Origin: Perca fluviatilis
Lineage: Eukaryota > Chordata > Actinopteri > Perciformes > Percidae
Direction of reading: 5' to 3'
Length of the DNA stretch: 64,000 bases
NCBI RefSeq assembly: GCF_010015445.1
Contig: NC_053123.1
Span: forward strand, 11,667,434-11,731,433
In this document: in pieces, positions 12,364 through 21,746 of the stretch
Layout of the letters: each line of letters opens with the position of its first letter
How positions within the stretch are numbered: position 1 is the first letter of the stretch
The notes under the pieces: model-generated
The model's database searches: none
Told to the model about the DNA's origin: nothing
Seen by the model: only the letters and a program-made list of their open reading frames with translations
Position numbers and translations under genes: made by a program

Positions 12364-12798
12364 CTCCGAGTCAGCAGCTGCAGTAGCCGCATATGCTACC
12401 CTACTGTTGTACGAATCAGACCACAAAAAAAACAACGCATAAACATTGGTCACTGCCAGTGGTGAATGCCATATTATTTGCCGATAGGCCGATGGCACTC
12501 AACGAGTCAAATGTCGGCCGATGCTAATGTTCTGTCGAGTAATCGGTGCATCTCAACCTCTTATCAAGGTCAAGGTCAAAATTATTGTTTGTTATAAAAA
12601 TAACATCCACAACTTCTATGGTGTACTTTAAATAATTTCCTTCTATAACATTCTGTCTGCAAAAAATACAAAAATAAGTGTGGCACCATCCCTTAAATAA
12701 TAAACTATTTGTACAGAGACATTGTTCAAATAGTGGATCTCCTCAGTATCACACAGCTTGTCTTTCTCCATTTTTTTCACTCATGACATTTTGAACAC
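12364..12798. repeat. Interspersed repeat, copy 1 of a direct pair
   Basis: This 435-bp stretch, starting CTCCGAGTCAGCAGCTGCAG and ending CATTTTGAACAC, recurs in the same orientation at 22653-23070 with small indels and few substitutions. Similarity stops sharply at both edges. Inside is GTAATCGGTGCATCTC, which on the minus strand resembles a hAT end (GAGATGCACCGAT). It also carries TCAAGGTCAAGGTCA at 12564-12578, an overlapping pair of SF-1/ERR-type half-sites. No coding capacity is visible. Confidence 0.85.
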
Positions 12799-13180
12799 TT
12801 CCCCCCCCCCCCGACTGATTAGCGCCATACAATAGCTGCTGCTGATGTGTTCAAATCAATGACTCCAGAAACACAGTGAGGAAACAAATCAATTATTGTT
12901 TGAACACAACAAGGCTCCGATGTCCAGGAATCAATAGATGATGCATTACATTGCAGACAGTCTTTAGAGGTTTGAGAGTCTTTTTTTTCTTTTTCTTTTT
13001 TTAAAATTTATTTTTCCCTTTGAGAGCAAAATCACATGGAGCTCTTTGTCATCTGTGACCCAGTTAGAATCACTGCTTCCATTATGTTACTACCATTACC
13101 TAGAGTAATGAAATGTGGACTTCAGTTATCAAAATGTTATTTAGTAAGAGAACAATCTGACAATGCTACACAGTATACTC
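12799..13180. other. No gene; low-complexity flank of the LINE
   Basis: A run of C from 12800, then unremarkable sequence and a T-rich tract at 12981-13010. Nothing is recognisable before the LINE start near 13181. Confidence 0.6.
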
Positions 13181-15443
13181 AAGATGGCGCCGCAGACGGT
13201 CAACTTGGTGTGTTTGTGTGCGTTGTTTTGTTTTGTGTTGGTACCCGGTTCTCTTCCTCCAGAGAAGAGCTGTTGAACATCAGGGGAACAACGCCAGAGG
13301 ACTTATTTCCTACTTTTCTTTCGTTCTAGTCAAAGGTGCGCTCACCTTTGCTCACGCAGCGAAATGCCGGAGGAGAGGGAAACGGGCTGGTGCGCAGGTG
13401 CATCTCCACCAGCGAGGATTACACACACCATTACCGGGCATAATTCTCTCTAACGTGCGTTCACTGCCCAACAAACTGGAGGAATTACAACTGCTGTTGG
13501 GAAAAAAAACAGGGACTTTTCTTCATCTACGGTTTTGTGCTTCATTGAGACGTGGCTCTGTGGATTAATTCCGGACTTTGCGCTGCAGCTGGCAGGCTTC
13601 CAACTCTACAGCGCGGACAGAGACACAGACCTCTCCGGCAAAACTAAAGGTGGAGGAATCTGTTTCTACATCAACAGCGATTGGTGCAATGACGTGACAG
13701 TGATCCAGCAGCATTGTTCTCCTTGACCTGGAATCTTTCATCATAAACTGTGTTTTTTTTTTATTCACCCCGTGAGTTCCATTCATTCATTCTGGTCGGG
13801 TTTTACATCCCGCGGCAGGCCAACGTGCAGGTCGCACAGTGCATGCTTGCCAACCAAATATTATGTGTGGAGCGGACCAACCCGGACTCCTTAGTAATTG
13901 TCCTTGGAGACTTTAACAAAGGAAACCTCACTCACGTACTACCTAAATACAACCAGCATATTAAATGCCCGACCAGAGAGGAGAACATTCTGGATCACTG
14001 TTACACCACAGTCAGGGATGCTTATCACGCCATCCCCCGTGCTGCACTGGGACTCTCTGACCACGTCATGGTCCACCTGATCCCTGCGTAGAGGCAGAAA
14101 TTAAAGCTCTGCAAACCTGTAGTGAGGACATCAAGGAAGGATCTCCAGACGTGCTTGGACTCTACTGACTGGGACATATTCAGGACTGCTACCAACAGTC
14201 TGGATGAGTACACAGAGGCAGTGATGTCATCCATCAGCTTCTGTGAGGACTGCTGTGTTCCATCATGCACCAGAGTGAGTTTCAACAATGACAAACCCTG
14301 GTTCTCAGCTAAACTCAGAAGGCTAAGGTTGGATAAGGCAGAGGCGTTCAGGAGTGGGGACAAAGACAGACTTAAAGAAGCAAAGTACAAGTTTAGCAAG
14401 GCGGTGAAAGAGGCAAAACCAGTTCTCCGCAAACGACTCTGCTTCTGTCTGGAGAGGGCTCAAACAGATCACCAGCTACAAGCCCATAGCCCCCCACTCC
14501 ACCAACGACCGACGCCTAGCCAACAACCTTAACAAGTTCTACTGTCGCTTTGATAGACAATGGGTCAGTCCTGTAACCATCCCCCTCAACACCTCCTAAC
14601 AAATACCATCCCCCGCGACACCTCCCAACAGCTGCAGCTACAGTGCATCACCTCCACCTCCCCCACCTTAAAGGTCCCCCCCCGCCACCCACATCAGTGA
14701 CGACTCTCTCCATCAATGAGAAAGACGTCAACAGACTGTTCAGGAGACAGAACCCCAGGAAAGCTGCAGGACCGGATGCTGTCTCCCAATCCAGCTTGAA
14801 GCACTGCGCTAACCAGCTGTCTCCAGTGTTCAGACATTTTCAACACCTCGCTGAAGACGTGTCACGTGCCAGCCTGCTTCAAGTCCTCAACCATCATCCC
14901 TGTTCCCAAAACGCCAAGGACCACAGGACTTAACGACTTCAGACCCGTCGCCCTCACCTCTGTGGTTATGAAGTCCTTTGAGCGTCTTTTGCTTTCACAC
15001 CCCAAAGACATCACCGACCCCCTTCTGGATCCCCCGCAGTTTGCCTACAGAGCCAATAGGTCTGTAGACGATGCAGTCAACCTGGCCCTCCACTACATCC
15101 TCCAGCACCTGGACTCCGCAGGAAACAATGCCAGGATCCTGTTTGTGGACTTCAGCTCTGCCTTTAATACCATCAGCCCGGCTCTACTCCAGGAGAAACT
15201 CTCCCAGCTTGGTGTTCCTGACTCCACCTGCAGGTGGATCACTGACTTCCTGTCTGACAGCAAGCAGCATGTGAAGCTGGGGAAAGACATCTCCGACTCA
15301 CAGACCATCAGCACCGGACCCCCTCAGGGTTGTGTTCTTTCTCCTCTGCTCTTCGCCCTGTACACCAACAGTTGCACCTCCAGTCACCAGTCCGTCAAGC
15401 TTCTGAAGTTCGCGGACGACACCTCCCTCATCGGACTCATCTC

Positions 15444-15963
15444 CAGAGGTGTATAGTCCAGGTGCCAGAAAGTAGAAATCCTGTCCAGCAGCTGTCCCAA
15501 CATCACTAAACCAGCTCCTCTACCAGGTAGATGAGCTCGTTAGTGAAAACACCTGTTCTAGATGTAGAGGCAGATCCAAAAACATGGCAGGATTTTTTCT
15601 TTCTGGCACCTGAACTATACGATCTGGTTTGAATATTTGTGATGGTAGTTTTGTAAAGTAGATTAGAATTGTATTCTAAAGTACAGTTGCTGATATTTTA
15701 ATTTGAAAAGTCTGTGTAGTGCATCCATGTCTCGTTTGGAAACTACTGTATACCGTCTAAGATGTGTTGGCTGCTGAACAGACGTGTATAGTCCAGGTGC
15801 CAGAAAGTAAAAATCCTGCCATGTTTTTGGATCTGCCTCTACATCTAGAACAGGTGTTTTCACTAACGAGCTCATCTACCTGGTACAGGAGCTGGTTTAG
15901 TGATGGTTGGGACAGCTGCTGGACAGGATTTCTACTTTCTGGCACCTGGACTATACACCTCTG
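15444..15963. mobile_element. hAT-type palindromic element inside the LINE (520 bp)
   Basis: It starts CAGAGGTGTATAGTCCAGGT and ends with the exact reverse complement of that. The 8-mer CTCATCTC flanks it on both sides (15436-15443 and 15964-15971), the target duplication length of hAT transposases. Removing the element and one 8-mer restores the LINE reading frame (LIGLIS-DGDES), so the boundaries are firm. Internally two units of about 168 bp (15452-15619 and 15787-15955) are inverted copies of one another, and each unit also has its own inverted ends. It encodes no transposase. Confidence 0.92.
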
Positions 15964-16140
15964 CTCATCTCTGATGGTGACGAGTCTGCCTACAGGTCGG
16001 AGGCTGACCACCTGGTGAAGTGGTGCAAGCAAAACAACCTAGAGCTCAATACTCTAAAGACAGTGGACATGGTTGTGGACTTCAGGAAGAATTCAGCCCC
16101 ACCTGCTCCCATCACTCTATGTGACTGCACAATTGACATT

Positions 16141-16487
16141 AGCCTCTTTCCAACCAAGTAGTTACAGGAACGTAGTTATAGGAACAGTCCACTTCTAAAC
16201 AGATCTACTAACTACTCTCCCCCAAAACCGTTTTTTCCATTTGCATTCACACTGGCCAAGTGGCCATAGGGACTGACCTTTTGTTATTTTAATCACAGCC
16301 ATCTAACCACCATTGTGCGGAAAAGCGAAAAGGGAAAAGACCCTGCCCTGAAGTAGGAGAGTTACAGGAACTGCGGCCAGAGGAACTTAAAAATCCCCAA
16401 ATTGGTCCAATCGGAACAGGAGAAAAAAGGGTTCTAGGAACGTTATATTCTAGGAACTGCAAAAATCCCTCCGGTCGGAAAGCGGCT
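16141..16487. mobile_element. Non-autonomous TIR element with 3-bp TSD (347 bp), Harbinger-like
   Basis: The ends AGCCTCTTTCCAACC and, on the other strand, AGCCGCTTTCCGACC form an imperfect inverted repeat. ATT flanks both sides (16138-16140 and 16488-16490). Removing the element and one ATT rejoins the LINE frame as I-D-I-V-E-S-F-R, which supports a 3-bp duplication. A 3-bp duplication and GTTCC/GGAAC-rich subterminal sequence suggest PIF/Harbinger or ISL2EU. A TA duplication with slightly shorter ends would not keep the frame. Confidence 0.75.
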
Positions 16488-16580
16488 ATTGTGGAGTCTT
16501 TCCGCTTCCTGGGAACTATCATCTCCCAGGACGTCAAGTGGGAGCTGAACATCATCCCGGAACCCACCCTGACTCTCTCC

Positions 16581-17925
16581 ACACCCCAATTCTTTTTGTT
16601 TTTTATTGAAATTTTAGCAGTTCAAGTCCAATCCAAATGGATTATTTACAACCCCCTCTGTTTGTATAAAAGTATTGTTGGAACACACTGTGGTACCATA
16701 CCTTCGTGGGCATTATTTGAACAGTATTGTACTGCAGAAAGTAGTGTGTTGCCATAAAAGTGGTGGGAAAAAGGCAATTAACAGTTGAAGAGAGTCTGAC
16801 CATCATAACACTTAAGAATGTTGGTCTTTCCTACAGAGAAATTGCGAAGAAAGTCAAGGTGTCAGTGAGTACAGTATTCTTCACCATCAAAAGGCACTTA
16901 GAAACCGGGGGAAACTCTGACAGGATGAGGTCTGGCAGACCCAAAGCCACAACAGAATCAGAAGACAAGTTTCTGAGAGTCAACAGCTTGCGTGATAGGC
17001 GGCTCACAGGACAACAGCTTCAAGCACAGCTTAATAGTGGTCGTAATAAGTAAGTCTCAGTTTCAACTGTAAAGAGAAGACTTCGAGCTGCAGGTTTGAT
17101 AGTTTGAGTTGCAGCAAGAAAGCCATTGCTAGGACGTCAGAATAAGAAAAAGAGGCTTGCCTGGGCCAAGAAACATCGTCAATGGACTACTGAAGACTGG
17201 AAGAAGGTGTTATGGACTAATGAATCAAAATTTGAAATCTTCGGTTCATCACGCAGGATTTTTGTACGCCGTCGAGTAGGTGAAAGAATGGTTCCTCAGT
17301 GTGTGACATAAACTGTCAAACATGGAGGAGGAAGCGTGATGGTCTGGGGCTGTTTTGCTGGATCCATGGTCGGTTATTTGTACAGAGTGAAAGGCACCCT
17401 GAACCAAAATGGCTACCACAGTATTTTGCAGCGCCATGCAGTACCCTCTGGTATGCGCCTAGTTGGTCAGGGGTTCATCCTACAGCAAGATAATGACCCA
17501 AAACATAAGTCCAAGCTATGCCAGAACTACCTTAGCAAAACAGAACAAGATGGTAAGCTTAAAAACATGGAGTGGCCAGCACAGTCACCAGACTTAAACC
17601 CCATTGAGCTGGTTTGGGATGAACTGGACAGAAAAGTGAAAGCAAAGCAACCTACAATTGCCACACATTTATGGGAACTTCTGCAACATAGTTGGGAAGA
17701 ACTTTCTGAAGAATATTTGATTTCCATTGTAGAAAGAATGCCACGAGTGTGTTCAGCTGTTATATCTGCCAAAGGAGGCTATTTTGATGAGTCAAAAATT
17801 TAGAATACATTTTGGTTTATAAATTGATTCCATGATTTCTTTTTTAAGTTAAATTGTTCATTTGTTCTATTTCAATAAAAACCTGGAAAAATTGTGGTGT
17901 TCTAAAACTTTTGACTGTGTGTATG
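16581..17925 (+). mobile_element. Tc1-like transposon, left end truncated
   Basis: The right end carries a terminal repeat which, on the minus strand, reads ACAGTCAAAAGTTTTAGAAC and then ACCACAATTTTTCCAGG and TTTTTATTGAAAT. The left end has only the inner part of that repeat (ACCCCAATTC, then TTTTTATTGAAATTTTAGCAG), so about 25-30 terminal bases are missing. The right end runs into a TATG microsatellite (17920-17942) and then the LINE tail. The transposase gene is in the plus orientation. Confidence 0.88.
16760..17803 (+). pseudogene. Tc1-family transposase with three in-frame stops
   Basis: One reading frame runs 16760-17803 (347 codons before the final stop, near the usual 340-350 residues for Tc1) without frame shifts, but it has stops at 17051-17053, 17105-17107 and 17309-17311. 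The start ATG opens MVGKRQLTVEES. A paired helix-turn-helix follows (LSYREIAKKVKVSVSTV, about residues 28-45), then the SGRPK motif near residue 60. The DDE domain begins near residue 145. The first catalytic Asp is Asn here (VLWTNESKFE, codon 17219-17221), where the family has D. The second Asp (QQDNDPKHKS) and the Glu (LNPIELVWDEL) are kept. The copy would clip and join its own ends if active; the three stops and the catalytic change make it inactive. Confidence 0.93.
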
Positions 17926-17946
17926 TATGTATGTATGTATGTATAT
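17920..17946. repeat. (TATG)n microsatellite at the Tc1/LINE junction
   Basis: About six TATG units directly follow the Tc1 right end and precede the LINE tail. TA target sites make such tracts likely insertion points for Tc1. Confidence 0.85.
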
Positions 17947-18498
17947 AAACACCAAAACAAATTCCATTGTATGTATTGTATTACATTGTATGTGTAAAAA
18001 ACGTACTTGGCAATAAAGCTTTTCTGATTCTGATCACATATTACCAGGGTATCACCACATGTCCCTGTTGAATAGGTACATGGGATCTCTTTTGTTTGGG
18101 TTTTCATTCTGGAAACATACATTATATATGTCTGGTGGAATGATTTTTTTTATTGTTCTAAAATATATAGCAATATTGTTATTGATTCAGTGATTAATAA
18201 TATGTTATATGTCCAAAATTGTGTGCAACATATCCTCTTTGTAACTCAACTTAGCTTATGATCTTTCAAGTCGTTACTTATTTTGTCTAGCATATAGAGG
18301 TGTTGAAATTAATCAAATAATCGATGCATCGAGATGCGGACATGGACGATGCTGCATCGAAGCAGTGGCCGACCATAATCGATTATAACGCAATGATGTC
18401 GCTCGTTAATTTTCCGGTCGCGGCAAAAACATTCAAATGAAAAATAACATTCTCAGTAGCCTAACCCGTTTCATCTAGACCTATGATAGACTCTAGTC

Positions 18499-19222
18499 CA
18501 GGGGTGGGCAATTCATTTTCACAAGGGGCCACATGAGAAACAGGGACTGTTGTGGAGGGCCAGACCAATAGGCTAAATTCAATTCTGCTCAATATTAATT
18601 TTATGTCAGGCGGCACATAAAAAAGAATGTGCTGCCTGGAAAGCGTTCTCTGGGCATATTAGCGCAGCAGAGTCCACCAAACACTCTTTAATAAACTCCC
18701 CTTCAGAAAATGGCTTACTGTTTTTGGCTATTTTGTGGGATATCACAAAGTTGGTCTTGACGGTTGTTAAAAAAGCCTTGTTGCTTTTGAAGCTTAACTA
18801 GCAAAGCTTCAGATATCCGTGCCCGCTCTGCATCAGTCAAGTTGTATTTCTCTGCGTGTTTAGTATTGTAGTGGCGATTAAAATTCTAATCCTTTAACAC
18901 AGTGATCTGTTCTCCGCAAACTAAGCACACTGCTTTACCTTTGACTTCAGTAAATAAATACTTAGAAGTCCATGTTTGCGGGGCGACCTCTAGCTCACCC
19001 AGTAAGAGCGTGCGCCCCATCTAGGCTGAGGCATTTGCAGCGGCCCGGGTTCGAATCCGACCTGCGGCCCTTTGCTGCGTGTCATCCCCCATCTCTCTCC
19101 CACCTTTCCTGTCTATCCTCTCACTCTGAAATAAAGGGGAAAAAGAACATAAAAAAGAAGTCCATGTTTGGTTAAAAACTTTGCACTCTGTATCGACCTT
19201 TCTTTCTTTCCCATGAGCTGAC
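18499..19222 (-). pseudogene. Charlie-like hAT relic with BED-type zinc finger, split by a SINE
   Basis: The left boundary CAGGGGTGGGCAATTCATTT is a Charlie-type hAT terminus. On the minus strand from about 19222 the frame gives GKERKVDTECKVFNQTWTS, is interrupted by the SINE, and continues after one duplicated target with KYLFTEVKGKAVCLVCGEQI, an in-frame stop, NRHYNTKHAEKYNLTDAERA and LQKQQGFF. The C-x2-C (CLVC) and H-x4-H (HYNTKH) ligands of the BED finger are intact. Everything beyond about 170 codons, including the catalytic RNase H-like fold and dimerisation domain, is gone. The family resembles the hAT group that also gave rise to GTF2IRD2-like and some ZBED host genes. The right terminus of this inner element was not found. 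Confidence 0.8.
18979..19156 (+). mobile_element. tRNA-derived SINE with A and B boxes and a 15-bp TSD
   Basis: The element begins CGGGGCGACCTCTAGCTCAC. It has an A-box-like TAGCTCACCCAGTAAGAGCG and a B box GGGTTCGAATCC (19047-19058), so the head derives from a tRNA. A pyrimidine-rich body follows and the end is AATAAAGGGGAAAAAG-like. The 15-mer AGAAGTCCATGTTTG flanks it exactly (18964-18978 and 19157-19171), showing LINE-type insertion, fairly recent. It sits within the hAT transposase relic. The Pol III promoter boxes look intact. Confidence 0.93.
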
Positions 19223-19599
19223 ATTTTTTAGGGATAACAGCTCATTCACGTCCATGCTAACGTCTCTCATGAGCTCAGTTCGCGGCTCGCCGACACATGG
19301 GTCTGACACATTGCAGTTCTTCTTCTACTTTTTAATTGCGACTTGCAACCAGAGAAGAAGAAGCTGCATATGCAATGCAGTTGCATTACATGCATTTACA
19401 CTACGTTTGGTTGCTAACTTCCCATTGACTTGACCTTGTGATGCATCGAGATATTGAATCGCTGACATGATAATCGTAATCGAATTGGGAGATCAGTGAA
19501 GATTCACCCCTCTACTAGCATAACTACATAAGCAGTCATACACTTTTTTTTTTTGTGCTGGAGTAAGTGGAGTTTACTCCAGATATTTTAATACTTTAA

Positions 19600-19946
19600 A
19601 GGTGCTCTAAGCGATGTTGGATGACGTTATTCTTGTTGACGTTCAAAGTATTTACCAACAAAACGAGACTAGCTCGCCCCTCCCTCCTCTCCTTCTCCCC
19701 TCCCCCAACCGCCACCCCAATTTCTCCTTGTCGGTTATTGGCTGAACGCTGGAAGACTGTTTATGTTGTATGGTGCAGGTTGGTGCAGTTTGTTTTTTGT
19801 TTGTGGAGCCTGGGCTGTCTACAGGGACCGTGTTTTTTTACAGTGTGTTCAGGGGACAGGCAGCTCGCGGATAGTGAGGAGAGGTTTGCTGTATGTCACA
19901 AAAAATGTTGTAGCCTAAAAAACGTGTGACATCGCTTAGAGTACCT
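19600..19946. mobile_element. TTAA-type MITE, Kolobok-like (347 bp)
   Basis: The left end AGGTGCTCTAAGCGATGTTG and the right end on the minus strand AGGTACTCTAAGCGATGTCA are inverted copies. TTAA precedes the left end (19596-19599); the right flank is ATAA (19947-19950), one base away from TTAA. The interior has a CTCCCC-rich patch (19675-19715) and no coding capacity. This terminal sequence is a common fish repeat. Confidence 0.83.
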
Positions 19947-20128
19947 ATAAGCACTTTATAGATGGACTGTTTTCCCTGATTTAATATGTAAACATACTTT
20001 TTTGTTTTTGAAGTGCGTTTTGCATTTAAGCAGTTTCAGGGCAATGTGTCTAATTGCTGTTAGTTGCTTGTACATTTCATCTTTCAGAGGGGCTATTATT
20101 TGAAAAATCTACTTTTTTTTTTGCCTGA

Positions 20129-20570
20129 AGAAGACTAGGGCTGCAACAACTAATCAATAAAATTCGATTATTAAAAAAGTTGCCAAGGAATTTCATTATC
20201 GATTCGTTGTGTCGCGCAACTATTATGCCACTCAGTCACGGAGATAAACAAATTGAGTTGAGCGCTGAGCGGAGCAGCGCGGAGCGAAAGAAAAGAAAAA
20301 AAGAGCAGAGCGGGGGTAGAGGAAATACGGAGAGAGACCGGATAGACCCATAACGTTATTCTGAAACACATGGCGGAGGCAGAGAAATCAGTACGACCTA
20401 AGTCATCCAAGGTGTGGGAGCATTTCACACTAAATAAATTGAAAACGTGTTAATTGCAAGATAAGCAAAAGCGACACGGCATGGCACGGGCGCACCACGG
20501 TGATGATTCAGCACCTAAAACGTAAACATGTTGGAGTCCTTGATGAGGAGGAAGGGCGTTCAACAGCAGG
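20129..20570 (+). mobile_element. hAT element remnant (5' end and first domain only)
   Basis: TAGGGCTGCAACAACTAATC followed by alternating ATCGATTAT-like motifs is the usual left terminus of a fish hAT group. It is followed by the start of a transposase gene at 20370. The right terminus could not be found, so the element is either truncated or continues unrecognised into 20571-21441. Confidence 0.75.
20370..20566 (+). pseudogene. ZBED-type hAT transposase, N-terminal BED finger relic
   Basis: From the ATG at 20370 the frame reads MAEAEKSVRPKSSKVWEHFT, the aromatic lead-in of a BED zinc finger. One base too many near 20447 breaks the frame. In the next frame it continues VNCKISKSDTAWHGRTTVM, then IQHLKRKHVGVLDEEEG. 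The His pair (HLKRKH) is kept, but the second Cys of the C-x2-C pair is Ser (NCKIS). In life this domain binds the transposon ends. With a frame shift, a lost zinc ligand and no catalytic domain it is a fossil. A domesticated ZBED gene is unlikely because no open frame follows. Confidence 0.82.
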
Positions 20571-21441
20571 ATAAAGTCACTTCACAATCCTACTTCTGTT
20601 CCGTTTTGAAGTGAGGAACGTACCGTCCCTCCAGTAGCTCTTCTGGTGTGGTGTTTACTCGTTATCCAGCTGACTAGCATGACAAGCTAGCTTTAGCTCG
20701 TTAAACAGTAGTAAAGGAAGACTAAAGCCACTGTTTTATTCACTCGCCTTTTTTTGCCCATTCATTTTTTAATCTGTTGTCATGTATATATTCTGTGCTT
20801 TGTCCCATATCAGTTATTGGGTGAATACTCGATTCTGATTGGCTGCAGGGTGTTTCGGTGAAACTGTTTACTTTCTAAATGAATGCGCTACATTAAAACA
20901 AAAAGGAAATGTGAATCTCTTATGTCCAACTCATCCTCTGAACACCACAGGATGGCGCTAACACACAGGCTGCAAGAAGTAAGTTATACTTCCTCTCTGG
21001 ACTGACTTTGTTTCACATCGAATAACGTTATCTCACATCCCGCTCACTGTTCTACTGCGGCCAGGCTGCGGCCGACCGTAACGTTACACATTGCGGATAA
21101 AATTGTTCGTAAAAGTCGTTATATTGTTTTGGGGATAATGACATGGCTGGATAGCTAGCTTGTTTTGTTGTTCAACATAGTGTCAAATTATTTTTACTGA
21201 TTGTCAACTGTACACAATGTTATTGACTTTGGATCTCGCTAGCATAGCGTTAGCTTTCTGGCTACTAGCTGAGGCAAGTCATATCTAAGATTCTTCCTAT
21301 TTCCTGGAGGAGTGAACGTTTGCATTGCATAAGAACCTTATAGGATGGGAATGATTGTTCCAGGTATTAGTCAAACCGTCAGGCGTAACCAGGGAAATGG
21401 TTATTGTTTGTAAAAACTTTAGATTTCGATTATAAATTGAG
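20571..21441. other. No gene recognised
   Basis: May be decayed body of the preceding hAT. It contains several GTTAGC and CTAGCT motifs typical of fish repeats, and no frame with recognisable protein similarity. Confidence 0.45.
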
Positions 21442-21746
21442 TTGGTTGTAATAAACCTTGTGACTAATTAATTTGTCCAGAAGTGGGCTTTCATTTGCGT
21501 GAAAAAAATATAATGTCCACAACACTGCTTTAAGTACGGGTTAATGCCCTTCGAGGTGTCCATTGTCAGGTATTAAGGGACTTCGGACGGTTCACGCCTC
21601 GCCGTCGTCCATTAATACCTGACAATGGACACCTCGTCGGGCATTAACCCTTACTTAAAGCAGTGTTGTGGACATTATATTTTTTTCACGCAAATGAAAG
21701 CCCACTTCTGGACAAATTAATTAGTCACAAGGTTTATTACAACCAA
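21442..21746. repeat. 305-bp palindrome (foldback element)
   Basis: Arms 21442-21576 and 21612-21746 are inverted copies of 135 bp with only a few mismatches. The 35-base centre contains a smaller imperfect inverted repeat (CGGACGG against CCGTCGTCC). It would form a long hairpin in single strand or a cruciform in double strand. It is probably a foldback-type MITE; I could not identify a clear target duplication. Confidence 0.9.

Larger units (their letters stand above)
13325..16535 (+). pseudogene. LINE ORF2 relic: AP endonuclease plus reverse transcriptase (Rex1/CR1 group)
   Basis: Broken frames give, in order: LPGIILSNVRSLPNKLEELQ (about 13430), the start of an AP-type endonuclease; IETWLCGLIPD and GGGICFYIN (13540-13680); LVIVLGDFNKGNL (13890-13930), the catalytic D-x-N motif; and [13 protein letters not shown] (14050-14088), the family's SDH motif. 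The reverse transcriptase follows: RKAAGPDAV (14758), [12 protein letters not shown] (14930), [13 protein letters not shown] (15138), the palm motif [12 protein letters not shown] (15320) and the catalytic FADD box (15411-15420). At least three frame shifts are visible, near 13530, 14450 and 14900. After removal of the two internal transposons, LIGLIS continues into DGDESAYRSEADHLVKWCKQ and later VESFRFLGTIISQDVKW in frame. The assignment to Rex1 rests on these motifs; CR1 or another jockey-type clade is the alternative. Confidence 0.85.
13181..18034 (+). mobile_element. Rex1-like LINE, disrupted by three DNA transposons
   Basis: The element starts near CAAGATGGCGCCGCAGACGG, a G/C-rich start typical of CR1-group LINEs. 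It carries endonuclease and reverse transcriptase relics in order and ends with an AATAAAGC-containing tail and short TGATTC/TGAT units at 18013-18034, the 3' end style of fish Rex1. Insertions at 15444-15963, 16141-16487 and about 16581-17925 break it. The C-terminal part of the protein after the conserved SFRFLG region is absent, so a deletion accompanied or preceded the Tc1 insertion. No flanking duplication was identified. Frame shifts and stops show that it is dead. Confidence 0.85.
18295..19514. mobile_element. hAT-type element (1,220 bp) with two nested elements
   Basis: CTAGCATA flanks both ends exactly (18287-18294 and 19515-19522). The left end is TAGAGGTGTTGAAATTAATC, the right end on the minus strand TAGAGGGGTGAATCTTCACT. 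Both subterminal regions contain CGATGCATC-type and AATCGATTA motifs. The interior holds a second hAT relic from 18499 and a SINE at 18979-19156. No transposase of the outer element is left. Confidence 0.88.
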
